From assembly GCF_000935125.1 (NCBI RefSeq), contig NZ_JRKI01000025.1, forward strand, positions 62,001 to 126,000: DNA of 64,000 bases, given 5' to 3'. How positions within the stretch are numbered: the stretch's first letter is position 1; every line of letters starts with the position of its first letter. Shown piece by piece: positions 42,908 to 50,953 of this stretch. The stretch is from Streptomyces natalensis ATCC 27448. Its GTDB lineage: Bacteria > Actinomycetota > Actinomycetes > Streptomycetales > Streptomycetaceae. The notes under the pieces are model-generated. The model was not told the origin of the DNA and made no database searches. It saw only the letters and a list, made by a program, of their open reading frames with translations. Made by a program: the position numbers and the translations under genes.

Positions 42908-43950
42908 CGGGCCACCTTCCGGGCCAGCAGGGCCAGCAGCGGGGCGCCGAGGAACGCACTGATGATGCCGACCTGGAGCTCCGACGGCCGGATGACGAGC
43001 CGTCCGAGGATGTCGGCGGCGAGCACCAGCAGCGGTCCGGCGATCAGACAGCCGGGGATCACCATGCGGTGGTCGGAGGTGCGCAAGGTCTGCCGTACGA
43101 GATGCGGTGCGGCCAGGCCGATGAACGACAGCAGACCGGAGACGGCGACGGCCGAGGCGGCGAGCAGGACGACGGCGAGGCCGCCGGCCAGGCGGATGCG
43201 GGAGACCGGCACCCCGAGCGCCTGCGCCGTATCGTCGCCCAGCGCCAGGGTGTTGAGCGCCGGGGTGACGGCCAGGGCGACGACCAGTCCGATCAGCAGC
43301 GGCGGCAGCACCGGCCAGAGCACCGACAGCGGGCGTTCGGCCAGTGAACCGGCGAGCCAGAAGCGGGCCTCGTCCAGCGAGCGCTTGCTGGCCAGCATGA
43401 CCGTCGATGTCCAGGACGTCAGGACGAGCTGGAGGACGGTGCCGCCCAGTGCGAGCCGTACGGGGTCGAGGTCGCCGGCCCGGCGGGCCAGCGCCTGGGC
43501 GAACAGCGCGGCGGCCGCGGCGCCGGCGAAGGCGAACCAGAGGTATTCGGCGGGCTGGTTCAGATGCAGCGCGTAGATGGCGACGACCACGGCGAAGCCG
43601 GCGCCGGCGTTGATGCCGAGGGTGGTCGGCGAGGCGAGCGGGTTACGGGTGATGCCCTGGACTACGGCCCCGGCGACGCCGAGCGCCGCGCCGACCGCGA
43701 GGCCGATGAGGGTCCGCGGCACCCGAAGGCCCGTCACCACGAGGGCGTCCCGCCCGTGTGCGGTGCCGGTCAGGGCGTCGAACACGGTGGACAGCGGTAC
43801 GGAACGGGTTCCCAGCGCGAGACTCAGCGCGGCACAGGCCGCGAGCGCGCACAGTCCGACCGCGAAGAGCGGGATGCGCCGCCAGGCCGGCGCGGCGGCG
43901 TGTGGGCCCGACGCGGCGGTTGACGTGGCAGATGGTTTGGTCATCGACAC
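42904..43950 (-). CDS. FecCD-type iron-siderophore permease (first)
   Basis: A 348-residue FecCD-family permease, first gene of the importer operon. Motifs are LRVPRTLIGLAVGAALGVAGA, TRNPLASPTTLGINAGA and LSFIGLAAPHLVRQT. The N-terminal 25 residues are a short cytoplasmic tail. Its start lies 11 nt from an iron box at 43962-43980, so the operon should be repressed by a DtxR-type regulator when iron is sufficient. Confidence 0.94.
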   Translation of the reverse strand: MSMTKPSATSTAASGPHAAAPAWRRIPLFAVGLCALAACAALSLALGTRSVPLSTVFDALTGTAHGRDALVVTGLRVPRTLIGLAVGAALGVAGAVVQGITRNPLASPTTLGINAGAGFAVVVAIYALHLNQPAEYLWFAFAGAAAAALFAQALARRAGDLDPVRLALGGTVLQLVLTSWTSTVMLASKRSLDEARFWLAGSLAERPLSVLWPVLPPLLIGLVVALAVTPALNTLALGDDTAQALGVPVSRIRLAGGLAVVLLAASAVAVSGLLSFIGLAAPHLVRQTLRTSDHRMVIPGCLIAGPLLVLAADILGRLVIRPSELQVGIISAFLGAPLLALLARKVAR

Positions 43951-43961
43951 GCGTCGCTACG

Positions 43962-43980
43962 TTAGGTTAGGCATACCTAA
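43962..43980. promoter_or_regulatory. Iron box (DmdR/IdeR operator)
   Basis: TTAGGTTAGGCATACCTAA is a 19-bp near-perfect match to the actinobacterial iron-box consensus TTAGGTTAGGCTAACCTAA, with two central differences. It lies 12 nt upstream of the first permease start, where bound DmdR/IdeR would block transcription. It is the only such box I found in the iron locus. Confidence 0.93.
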
Positions 43981-44133
43981 ATGTGCAAGCGTCGGGGCGG
44001 GATGCGGTCAACAATCCCTTTTGTTGGCGGACTTGGGGGTACGGCCTGCTTTTCGAAGGTTGAAAGGGGCCGGTTGAGTCGATGAAAAAGTGTAGTGATG
44101 GCACCTTCGTAGTGGGTGTGCTGTTCTGGAGTC

Positions 44134-45273
44134 ATGACGACCACGCCCCGTATCGCGATCATCGGCGCCGGGCCCGGCGGGCTGCTCTGCGCCCGGGCCC
44201 TCCAGCGGCACGGCATCCCCGTCACCGTCTTCGACCGCGATGCGTACGCCGAAGACCGCCCCCAGGGAGGCACCCTCGATCTGCACGAGGACACCGGCCA
44301 AGTGGCCCTGCGCGCAGCGGGTCTGGACCGGGAATGTGCCGCCGTGGCCCGTCCCGAGGGGCAGGAGATGCGGCTGCTGGACCACACCGGCGCGCTGCTC
44401 TTCCGGCACCGCCCGGAGGCCGGCGAGGAGAGCAGGCCCGAGATCGACCGCGTCCAGCTGCGCCGCCTGCTGCTGGATGCGCTCGCGCCCGGCACCGTCC
44501 GCTGGGGCCGCTATCTGCGCACGCTCCACCCGCTCGGCGGCGGCCCGCACCGGGCCGAGTTCGACGACGGCCCGGACGACACCTTCGACCTGGTCATCGG
44601 CGCCGACGGAGCCTGGTCGCGGGTGCGTCCGCTGCTCTCGGACGACACCCCGCACTACTGCGGCGTCACCTTCGTCGAGACCGGAATCGACGACGCCGAC
44701 AGCCGTCACCCGGACGTCGCCCGCCTCGTCGGCGACGGCAGCATGATGGCCGCGTACGACAACAAGGCCCTGCTCGCCCGGCGCACCGGCCGCGGCCGGA
44801 TCCGCGTGTACGCGGCCTTCCGGGGCTCCCAGGACTGGGCGCTGGAGCAGGGGGTGGATCTCGCCGACCCCGAAGCCGTACGGGCCGCACTGCTCCGGCG
44901 CTTCTCCGGCTGGGACGACCGGCTGCTGGCGCTGCTGCGCGACACCGGCGCCGGATTCGTCAACCGCCCGCTGTACGCGCTGCCGGTGCCCCACACCTGG
45001 ACCCACACCCCGGGCCTGACGCTGCTGGGTGACGCCGCGCACCTGATGCCGCCGTTCTCCGCGAGGGGCGCCAACCTCGCCCTGCTCGACGGCTGTGACC
45101 TGGCCGAGTCCCTCGCCCGGCACGCCGATGCGGACGAGGCCGTGCGCGCCTACGAGGCCGTCATGCTGCCCCGCGCGGCCGCGGCCGCCGAGGGCGCCGC
45201 ACGTGGTCTGGACGCCGCCCTCGCCGCGGATGCGCCGCGGGGCACGCTGCGCCATCTGGCCCGCCGCCACTGA
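44134..45273 (+). CDS. TetX-like FAD-dependent monooxygenase
   Basis: A 379-residue group A flavoprotein monooxygenase. The N-terminal FAD motif is IIGAGPGGLLCARAL (about 8-22). The NADPH/FAD motif DGAWSRVRP is near 155, and the GD motif GDAAHLMPPFSARGANLAL near 299 closes the site. The closest recognisable pattern is TetX/aromatic hydroxylases, including tetracycline-inactivating ones, but substrate cannot be deduced. It is followed 58 nt later by a TetR regulator gene, a typical enzyme-regulator pair, and is divergent from the iron importer. Confidence 0.88.
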   Translation: MTTTPRIAIIGAGPGGLLCARALQRHGIPVTVFDRDAYAEDRPQGGTLDLHEDTGQVALRAAGLDRECAAVARPEGQEMRLLDHTGALLFRHRPEAGEESRPEIDRVQLRRLLLDALAPGTVRWGRYLRTLHPLGGGPHRAEFDDGPDDTFDLVIGADGAWSRVRPLLSDDTPHYCGVTFVETGIDDADSRHPDVARLVGDGSMMAAYDNKALLARRTGRGRIRVYAAFRGSQDWALEQGVDLADPEAVRAALLRRFSGWDDRLLALLRDTGAGFVNRPLYALPVPHTWTHTPGLTLLGDAAHLMPPFSARGANLALLDGCDLAESLARHADADEAVRAYEAVMLPRAAAAAEGAARGLDAALAADAPRGTLRHLARRH

Positions 45274-45331
45274 CCGTTGCCGGTGCCCCGCCGGATCCAC
45301 GCTCCGGCCCGTTCACCCCTGGGAGTGAGAC

Positions 45332-45913
45332 GTGATGACCCATCCGACGACCGGCCGTCGCGAGCGCAAGAAGGCCCGGACCCGCAAGGCGCTCGCGGAC
45401 GCCGCCCTCCGGCTGTTCCTGGAGCACGGCTACGACCAGGTGGGCGTCAAGGACGTGGCGGAGGCCGCGGATGTCTCGGTGACCACCCTGTTCAAGCATT
45501 TCAGCGGCAAAGAGGCCCTGGTGTTCGACCGGGACGGCGAGCGGGGCGAGGCGCTGGTCGCGGCCGTACGGGACCGGGCGCCGGGCCGGTCGGTGCTGGA
45601 GGGGCTGTGCGGCCATCTGCGGGAGCGGGTGCTCAAGGTGCAGGATCCCGAGTTCCGCGGGTTCCGGGAGCTGATCGATGGCACACCCGCGCTCAGTGAG
45701 TATGCGCACCGGATGTGGCTGCGCCACGAGACGGCGCTGGCCGAGGCGCTCGCCGAGGAGACCGGCCGGGACGCGGACGAGGTGACGGTGCGCGCGCTGG
45801 CCCACTACGCCCTGGCCGCGCCCCGGCTGGCCGGCGGCAGCGAGGACCCCGCCGCGGCGGTGGACCGTATCTTCACCCTTCTGGAGCAGGGCTGGGGCGG
45901 CCTCGGGGCCTGA
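45332..45913 (+). CDS. TetR-family transcriptional regulator
   Basis: A 193-residue TetR repressor. The helix-turn-helix is at about 14-58: RTRKALADAALRLFLEHGYDQV then DVSVTTLFKHFSGKEAL. The remainder is the ligand-binding helical domain. The start may be GTG 45332 or ATG 45335; GGGAG lies about 10 nt upstream. It probably controls the monooxygenase gene just before it, though no clear palindrome was found in front of that gene. Confidence 0.92.
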   Translation: MMTHPTTGRRERKKARTRKALADAALRLFLEHGYDQVGVKDVAEAADVSVTTLFKHFSGKEALVFDRDGERGEALVAAVRDRAPGRSVLEGLCGHLRERVLKVQDPEFRGFRELIDGTPALSEYAHRMWLRHETALAEALAEETGRDADEVTVRALAHYALAAPRLAGGSEDPAAAVDRIFTLLEQGWGGLGA

Positions 45914-45921
45914 CGGAGCGG

Positions 45922-45954
45922 GCCCGCAGGGCGCCGACTTCCTTCTCTGCGGGC
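45922..45954. terminator. Hairpin after the tetR gene
   Basis: GCCCGCAG (45922-45929) and CTGCGGGC (45947-45954) pair perfectly across a 17-nt loop, beginning 9 nt after the tetR stop. A factor-independent terminator without a T tract is usual in Streptomyces. Confidence 0.5.
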
Positions 45955-46112
45955 GCACTTGCCGCCCGAATGCGGCAATCCCCGAGCAAAAATGTTTTTG
46001 TCACACGAATAGCTCCTCGGTCGTCGTTGCGTCGTCTGATTCCCGTTTTTTGCCCGTAATGTCCCCATCGCGCCAATGGGTGGCATTGCGCGTCAAGAAC
46101 AGGAGAACCGAT

Positions 46113-46598
46113 ATGTCCACGTCCGATATCCTCGCGGTCCGGGGCAGGCAGCTGGCGGCCGGCGCGGGCGCGCTGACCGCGGCCCTCGCTCTGGGGGCGA
46201 CCTTGCTCGCCGCCGCTCCGGCTCAGGCTTCCGCACCCCCCGGGCCGCCCCAGGGTGAGCCGTACGGCGTCATCACCGCCAGTGGCGGCCTGAACTTCCG
46301 TCAGGACCCCAGCACCGACGCCATGATCCGGGGGCACTTCCGCCACCAGGCGAAAGTCGGCCTCCAGTGCAAGGTGCGCGGGCAGAGCATCGGCGGCAAC
46401 AGCATCTGGTACCTGATCCGTGACTACGAGGACACCTGGGTCTCGGCGAAGCACGTCAACAACAGCGGCAACGTCAAATTCTGCAAGGACGTCGGGCGCA
46501 ACCACGTCCCGGTGAGCAGCGCACCGAGGATGTCCAAGCCGCCGAAGCCGTCCAAGTCGCCGAAGTCTCCGAAGTCGCCGAAGCACGCCGCGGGCTGA
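46113..46598 (+). CDS. Secreted SH3-like domain protein
   Basis: A 161-residue exported protein. ATG 46113 has AGGAG 8 nt upstream. The signal peptide covers about residues 1-38 (hydrophobic LTAALALGATLLAAA, cleavage after AQA). The mature part has a bacterial SH3-like fold: GLNFRQDPSTDA, the IWYLIRD strand and TWVSAKHVN. Two cysteines may form a disulfide. The C-terminus is a Lys-Ser-Pro repeat tail (KPSKSPKSPKSPK) of likely wall or polyanion affinity. It is monocistronic and followed by a strong terminator. Confidence 0.85.
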   Translation: MSTSDILAVRGRQLAAGAGALTAALALGATLLAAAPAQASAPPGPPQGEPYGVITASGGLNFRQDPSTDAMIRGHFRHQAKVGLQCKVRGQSIGGNSIWYLIRDYEDTWVSAKHVNNSGNVKFCKDVGRNHVPVSSAPRMSKPPKPSKSPKSPKSPKHAAG

Positions 46599-46611
46599 TC
46601 GTCCCGGCAGG

Positions 46612-46646
46612 GCCCGGCCCGGTACCGCAAGGGTGCCGGGCCGGGC
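46612..46646. terminator. Strong hairpin terminator after the SH3 protein gene
   Basis: GCCCGGCCCGGTACC (46612-46626) pairs with GGTGCCGGGCCGGGC (46632-46646), 15 bp with one U-G wobble and a 5-nt loop, 13 nt after the stop codon. Confidence 0.85.
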
Positions 46647-46682
46647 TTCCGTGCGTTCCGGCGGCGGACCCTTCCGTATTTC

Positions 46683-46696
46683 TGAAACAAGTTCTA
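46683..46696. promoter_or_regulatory. KstR-like operator
   Basis: TGAAACAAGTTCTA fits the KstR consensus TnnAACnnGTTnnA exactly. KstR is the TetR-type regulator of cholesterol catabolism in mycobacteria and relatives. The site is 89 nt upstream of an acyl-CoA dehydrogenase gene and downstream of the previous gene's terminator, a suitable promoter position. No kstR gene is in the window. Confidence 0.6.
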
Positions 46697-46784
46697 CTGT
46701 GCCCCTCGGGCCGGCATCCGACGCGCCGTCAGAACGGTGAGGTGCGCCCGTCCGGCCGGCCGGACCGGACGAACTGGAGGGGCC

Positions 46785-47975
46785 GTGCACCTCGAATACA
46801 CCCCCGAGCAACAGCAGTTGCGCGCCGAGCTGCGCACGTACTTCGCCGAACTGGTGCCGGACGACGCCCACACCCAGTACGCCGACCCCGCCGCCCAGAA
46901 GCGCTTCTACCGCGCGACGGTCCGCCGGCTGGGCGCCGACGGCTGGCTCGGCGTCGGCTGGCCCAAGGAGTTCGGCGGACGCGGGATGACCCCGATGGAA
47001 CAGTTCGTCTTCTTCGACGAGGCCGCGCAGGCGGGCGTACCGCTGCCGCTGATGGCTCTCAACACCGTCGGCCCGACGATCATGCAGTTCGGCACCGACG
47101 AACAGAAGGCTTTCTTCCTGCCCCGGATCCTCTCGGGCGAGATCGACTTCGCCATCGGCTACAGCGAACCGGACGCCGGGACCGACCTCGCCGCCCTCAA
47201 AACCCGCGCCGTACGGGAGGGCGACGAGGAAAGCGGCCACTACGTCGTCAACGGCCAGAAGATCTGGACGACCAACGGCGACACCGCGGACTGGGTGTGG
47301 CTGGCCGTACGCACCGACCCGGACGCGCCGCCGCACAAGGGCATCACCATGCTCCTGGTCCCCACCAGCGACCCTGGCTACTCCTGCACCCTGATCAACA
47401 CCCTCGCCTCGCACGACACCACCGCCAGCTACTACGAGAACATCACCGTCCCCGCCTCCCGCCGCGTCGGCCAGGAGAACAAGGGATGGCGGATCATCAC
47501 CCACCAGCTCAACCACGAACGGGTCACCCTCGCCGCCCACGGCACCATGGCCATCCGCGCGCTCCACAACGTCCAGCGCTGGGCCGCCCGGACCAAGCTC
47601 GCCGACGGCCGCCGGGTCATCGACCTGGGCTGGGTGCGCGGCCGGCTGGCCCGTACCCACACCCGGCTGGAGGCGATGAAGCTGATGAACTGGCAGATGG
47701 TCGACGCGCTCCAGCGCTCCACGCTCACCCCGCACGACGCCTCCGCGGTCAAGGTCTACGGCTCCGAGGCCCGGCGCGACGCCTACGCCTGGCTGATGGA
47801 GATCGCCGGCTCCGCGGGCCCGCTCAAGGAGGGTTCGGCCGGTGCGGTGCTGCGCGGCGAACTGGAACGCGGCTACCGCTCCGCCGTCATCTTCACCTTC
47901 GGCGGCGGCAACAACGAGATCCAGCGCGAGATCATCTCCTGGATCGGCCTCGGCATGCCCCGCGTGCGGCGCTGA
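46785..47975 (+). CDS. Acyl-CoA dehydrogenase (FadE-like)
   Basis: A 396-residue acyl-CoA dehydrogenase. GTG 46785 is chosen for GGAGGGG 5 nt upstream. Family signatures are FAIGYSEPDAGTDLAALKTRA (residues about 123-143), VNGQKIWTTNG for FAD contact, and FGGGNNEIQREIISWIGLG at the C-terminus. The glutamate base position cannot be fixed by eye, and the C-terminal GGGNNEIQRE resembles steroid-side-chain FadE proteins. It has a KstR-like box upstream and is followed after 19 nt by an MpaB-type oxygenase gene. Confidence 0.92.
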   Translation: MHLEYTPEQQQLRAELRTYFAELVPDDAHTQYADPAAQKRFYRATVRRLGADGWLGVGWPKEFGGRGMTPMEQFVFFDEAAQAGVPLPLMALNTVGPTIMQFGTDEQKAFFLPRILSGEIDFAIGYSEPDAGTDLAALKTRAVREGDEESGHYVVNGQKIWTTNGDTADWVWLAVRTDPDAPPHKGITMLLVPTSDPGYSCTLINTLASHDTTASYYENITVPASRRVGQENKGWRIITHQLNHERVTLAAHGTMAIRALHNVQRWAARTKLADGRRVIDLGWVRGRLARTHTRLEAMKLMNWQMVDALQRSTLTPHDASAVKVYGSEARRDAYAWLMEIAGSAGPLKEGSAGAVLRGELERGYRSAVIFTFGGGNNEIQREIISWIGLGMPRVRR

Positions 47976-47994
47976 CCGCGACGGAGGTGCGGTG

Positions 47995-48906
47995 ATGGCA
48001 GGCGACCCCGGGCTCTTCGGGCCGCGTTCGGTGACCTGGCAGATGCACGGCGACCCGATGATGTGGATCGCGGGCGTCCGCGCGCTGTACCTCCAGGCGC
48101 TGCACCCGCGCGCCGTGGCCGGCGTCATCCAGAACTCCGCCGCTTTCCAGCAGAATACGAGGGGCAGACGCGATGCCTGGGGCCGGCTGATGCGTACCGC
48201 GCACTTCGTCGGAACCGTCACCTACGGCACCACCGCGGCCGCCGAGCGGGCCGGCGCAGGCGTCCGCGGCCTCCACCGCCGGCTGTCCGCCGTCGACACC
48301 GCCACCGGCGAGCACTTCCGCATCGACGATCCGGAGCTGCTGCTGTGGGTGCACTGCGCCGAGGCAGCCTCCTACCTGCACGTCCTGTGGCGTTCCGGCT
48401 TTCCGCTCACCGACGCCCAGGCCGACGCCTATCTGGACGAGCAGCGCACCAGCGCCCGGCTGGTCGGACTCGACCCGGAGCGAGTCCCCGGTGACCGGGC
48501 CGGGTACGCCGCCTACTTCGCGTCCGTACGGCCACGGCTCGACCTGACCCGCGGGGCGCGCCAGGTCGACGCCTTCCTGCGCAGACCGCCGACCCCCGCC
48601 CCGCTCGTCCCCGCCCGCGCCCTGGTGTGGCACCGGGTGGCCGCGCTGGCCTACGGTGCGCTCCCGTCGTACGCCCATGACCTGTACGGACGCCCCGCGC
48701 CCCGGCCCGCCACCGTCACCCGCCGGCTGCGCGCCACCGGCCGACTCCTTCGCGCCATTCCCCCCTCCGCGCGCTGGCGGCTCCCACCGCGTCATATCCT
48801 GCGCGCGGTCGAACGGCTCGGCCCCGACACCCGCCCAGCGCCCTACAAGCTGCGCCGGTCGGCCGCCATACTGGACGGAGGGGAGGGCCCGCAGGGGGAC
48901 CACTGA
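47995..48906 (+). CDS. MpaB-family (DUF2236) oxygenase-like protein
   Basis: A 303-residue DUF2236/MpaB-type protein, a family related to the haem-containing latex-clearing protein and to a fungal mycophenolic-acid oxygenase. The family motifs LHPRAVAGV near residue 34, TAHFVGTVTYGTTA near 65 and HCAEAASYLHVLW near 118 are visible; their histidines are candidate haem ligands. ATG 47995 has GGAGG 7 nt upstream. It lies 19 nt after the acyl-CoA dehydrogenase gene, likely one operon, suggesting oxidative breakdown of a lipid-like substrate. Confidence 0.82.
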   Translation: MAGDPGLFGPRSVTWQMHGDPMMWIAGVRALYLQALHPRAVAGVIQNSAAFQQNTRGRRDAWGRLMRTAHFVGTVTYGTTAAAERAGAGVRGLHRRLSAVDTATGEHFRIDDPELLLWVHCAEAASYLHVLWRSGFPLTDAQADAYLDEQRTSARLVGLDPERVPGDRAGYAAYFASVRPRLDLTRGARQVDAFLRRPPTPAPLVPARALVWHRVAALAYGALPSYAHDLYGRPAPRPATVTRRLRATGRLLRAIPPSARWRLPPRHILRAVERLGPDTRPAPYKLRRSAAILDGGEGPQGDH

Positions 48907-48939
48907 ACGCGGGTATCAGGACGGGGGTGACGAGACGCG

Positions 48940-50898
48940 ATGACGAAGGACCGGCTGCTCCAGGGGCGCTACCGGCTGCTCGACGTCATCGGACGCGGGG
49001 GGATGGGCGAGGTCTGGCGGGCCCGGGACGAAGCGCTCGGCCGGCAGGTCGCCGTCAAATGCCTCAAGCCCAGGGGGCCGCGGCAGGAGCCGGGCTTCGT
49101 CACCGTGCTGCGGGAGCGCTTCCGCCGCGAGGCGCGGGCCGCAGGCGGCCTCCAGCACCGCGGCATCACCGTCGTCCATGACTTCGGTGAGGACGAGGGC
49201 ACCCTCTTCCTCGTCATGGAGCTGCTCAGCGGCCGCAACCTCAGCCAGCTGATGGACGACAACGGGCGCCGGCCGCTGCCCGTCCCGGACGTCATCGACA
49301 TCGCCGAGCAGGTCGCCGCGGCACTCGCCTACACCCATGCCCAGGCCATCGTGCACCGCGACCTCAAACCGGCGAACATCGTGCGCACCCTGGACGGCAC
49401 GGTCAAGATCTGCGACTTCGGCATCGCCCGGCTCGGCCATGACATCGGCTTCACGGCCCGGCTGACCGGCACCGGCGTGGCCATGGGCAGCCCGGACTAC
49501 ATGTCCCCCGAACAGATCGGCGCGGACACCGTCGACGACCGCAGCGATCTGTACTCGCTGGGCTGTGTGCTCTACGAGATCGCCACCGGCGCCCCGCCGT
49601 TCGGCAGCGGCGACGCCTGGGCGGTCCTCGTCGGCCACCGCGACACCGCCCCCGAACCGCCCCGCACCCACCGCCCCGAGCTCCCCGAGCCGTATGAGCG
49701 CATCATCCTCGACCTGCTCGCCAAGGACCCGGACGACCGTCCGCAGGACGCCGACGAGCTGGGTAAACGCCTTGCCGACGCCCGCCAGGTCGCCCCCGGG
49801 ACCGCCCCGCTCGCGGGCGACGGCGGTACGGTGGCCCGGCGGCAGCCCTCGTGGACGCGGGGCATGACCCTCGGCTCCCCGGCCCATCCGGTCCGCCGTC
49901 CCCCGGCCGACCCGGCCACCGCCGTCCTCACCGACACCTGGACCGGCGACAAGGGCCGTCGCGAGGAGGTCTCCCCGGCCGCCGGGATTCCCCGGCCGGT
50001 GCTGCCCGACGACGACCCCGACGCCCTCACCGCCCGCCTGGAGGCGGGGCTGGCGCTGGGCGGACGGGGCCGGCACTTCGAGGCGCACCAGATCTGCGTC
50101 GCGGTGCTGGCCGGACGCGAACGCCTCCTGGGCCCCGACCACCCCGACACCCTCGCCTGCCGCCACCACCTCGCCTTCGGCCTCGCCGACCTGGGCCGCC
50201 TGGAGGACTGCTACGCCATGGCCCACGAGGTGGCCCGGGCCCGCGCCCGGGTGCTCGGCCCCCGGCACCCCGACACCCTGGTCACCCGCTACGAACACGC
50301 CCATGTGATGGGCCGGCTGGGGCACTGGGAGGAGGCGCTGCGGACGTACCGGGAGGTGGCCGCGGCCCGTGCCGAGGTCTTCGGCCCCGCCCATAACGAC
50401 ACCCTCGCCGCCCGTTACGAGACCGGTATCACCCTGGGCCGGCTGGGCCGCAGCGCCGAGGCCCTGGCGGTCTACCGCGATGTGGTGGCCGCCCGTACGC
50501 GTGCCTGGGGCGCCGACGACCCCGAGACGCTGCGCGCCCGGCACGGCCTGGGCGTCAACCTCGGGCGTCTGGGACGCTGGGAGGAGGCCCTGGCCGAGGC
50601 CCGTGCGGTGGCGGCGGCGCGCGGGCGGGTGCTGGGCGGCGACCACCCCGACACCCTCGTCAGCCGCCGGGAGATCGCGGTGGCGCTGGGCTGGCTGGGC
50701 CGCTGGGCCGAGGCGCTGGGCGACTACCGCCAGGTCGCCGACGCCCGCGAACGCGTCCTGGGCCCCGGCCATCTCGATGCGCTGGCCAGCCGTACGGACG
50801 AGGCGCAGTGCCTGGAACAGCTCGGCCGTACGGACGAGGCCACCGCCCTCTACCGCCGGGTCGCGGCACTGCGCCAGGAGCGCGCCGCCCGGCGGTAG
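48940..50898 (+). CDS. Serine/threonine kinase with TPR repeats
   Basis: A 652-residue Hanks-type kinase. The glycine loop VIGRGGMGEVW is at about 15-25, and the ATP lysine is in VAVKCLK at about 40. The catalytic loop HRDLKPANI is near 139, DFGIAR near 163 and SPEQ in the activation segment. After a disordered linker (about 275-350) the C-terminus has about six 42-residue TPR units (for example GRLGRWEEALAEAR, with HPDTL spacers). There is no transmembrane helix or PASTA domain, so it is a soluble kinase with a protein-binding scaffold. It starts 33 nt after the oxygenase gene. Confidence 0.92.
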   Translation: MTKDRLLQGRYRLLDVIGRGGMGEVWRARDEALGRQVAVKCLKPRGPRQEPGFVTVLRERFRREARAAGGLQHRGITVVHDFGEDEGTLFLVMELLSGRNLSQLMDDNGRRPLPVPDVIDIAEQVAAALAYTHAQAIVHRDLKPANIVRTLDGTVKICDFGIARLGHDIGFTARLTGTGVAMGSPDYMSPEQIGADTVDDRSDLYSLGCVLYEIATGAPPFGSGDAWAVLVGHRDTAPEPPRTHRPELPEPYERIILDLLAKDPDDRPQDADELGKRLADARQVAPGTAPLAGDGGTVARRQPSWTRGMTLGSPAHPVRRPPADPATAVLTDTWTGDKGRREEVSPAAGIPRPVLPDDDPDALTARLEAGLALGGRGRHFEAHQICVAVLAGRERLLGPDHPDTLACRHHLAFGLADLGRLEDCYAMAHEVARARARVLGPRHPDTLVTRYEHAHVMGRLGHWEEALRTYREVAAARAEVFGPAHNDTLAARYETGITLGRLGRSAEALAVYRDVVAARTRAWGADDPETLRARHGLGVNLGRLGRWEEALAEARAVAAARGRVLGGDHPDTLVSRREIAVALGWLGRWAEALGDYRQVADARERVLGPGHLDALASRTDEAQCLEQLGRTDEATALYRRVAALRQERAARR

Positions 50899-50953
50899 CC
50901 GGTCTCCTCACGTGCGAGGCGAGGGCCGGTCGGGGCGTGTGGTGCAGGGGCGG

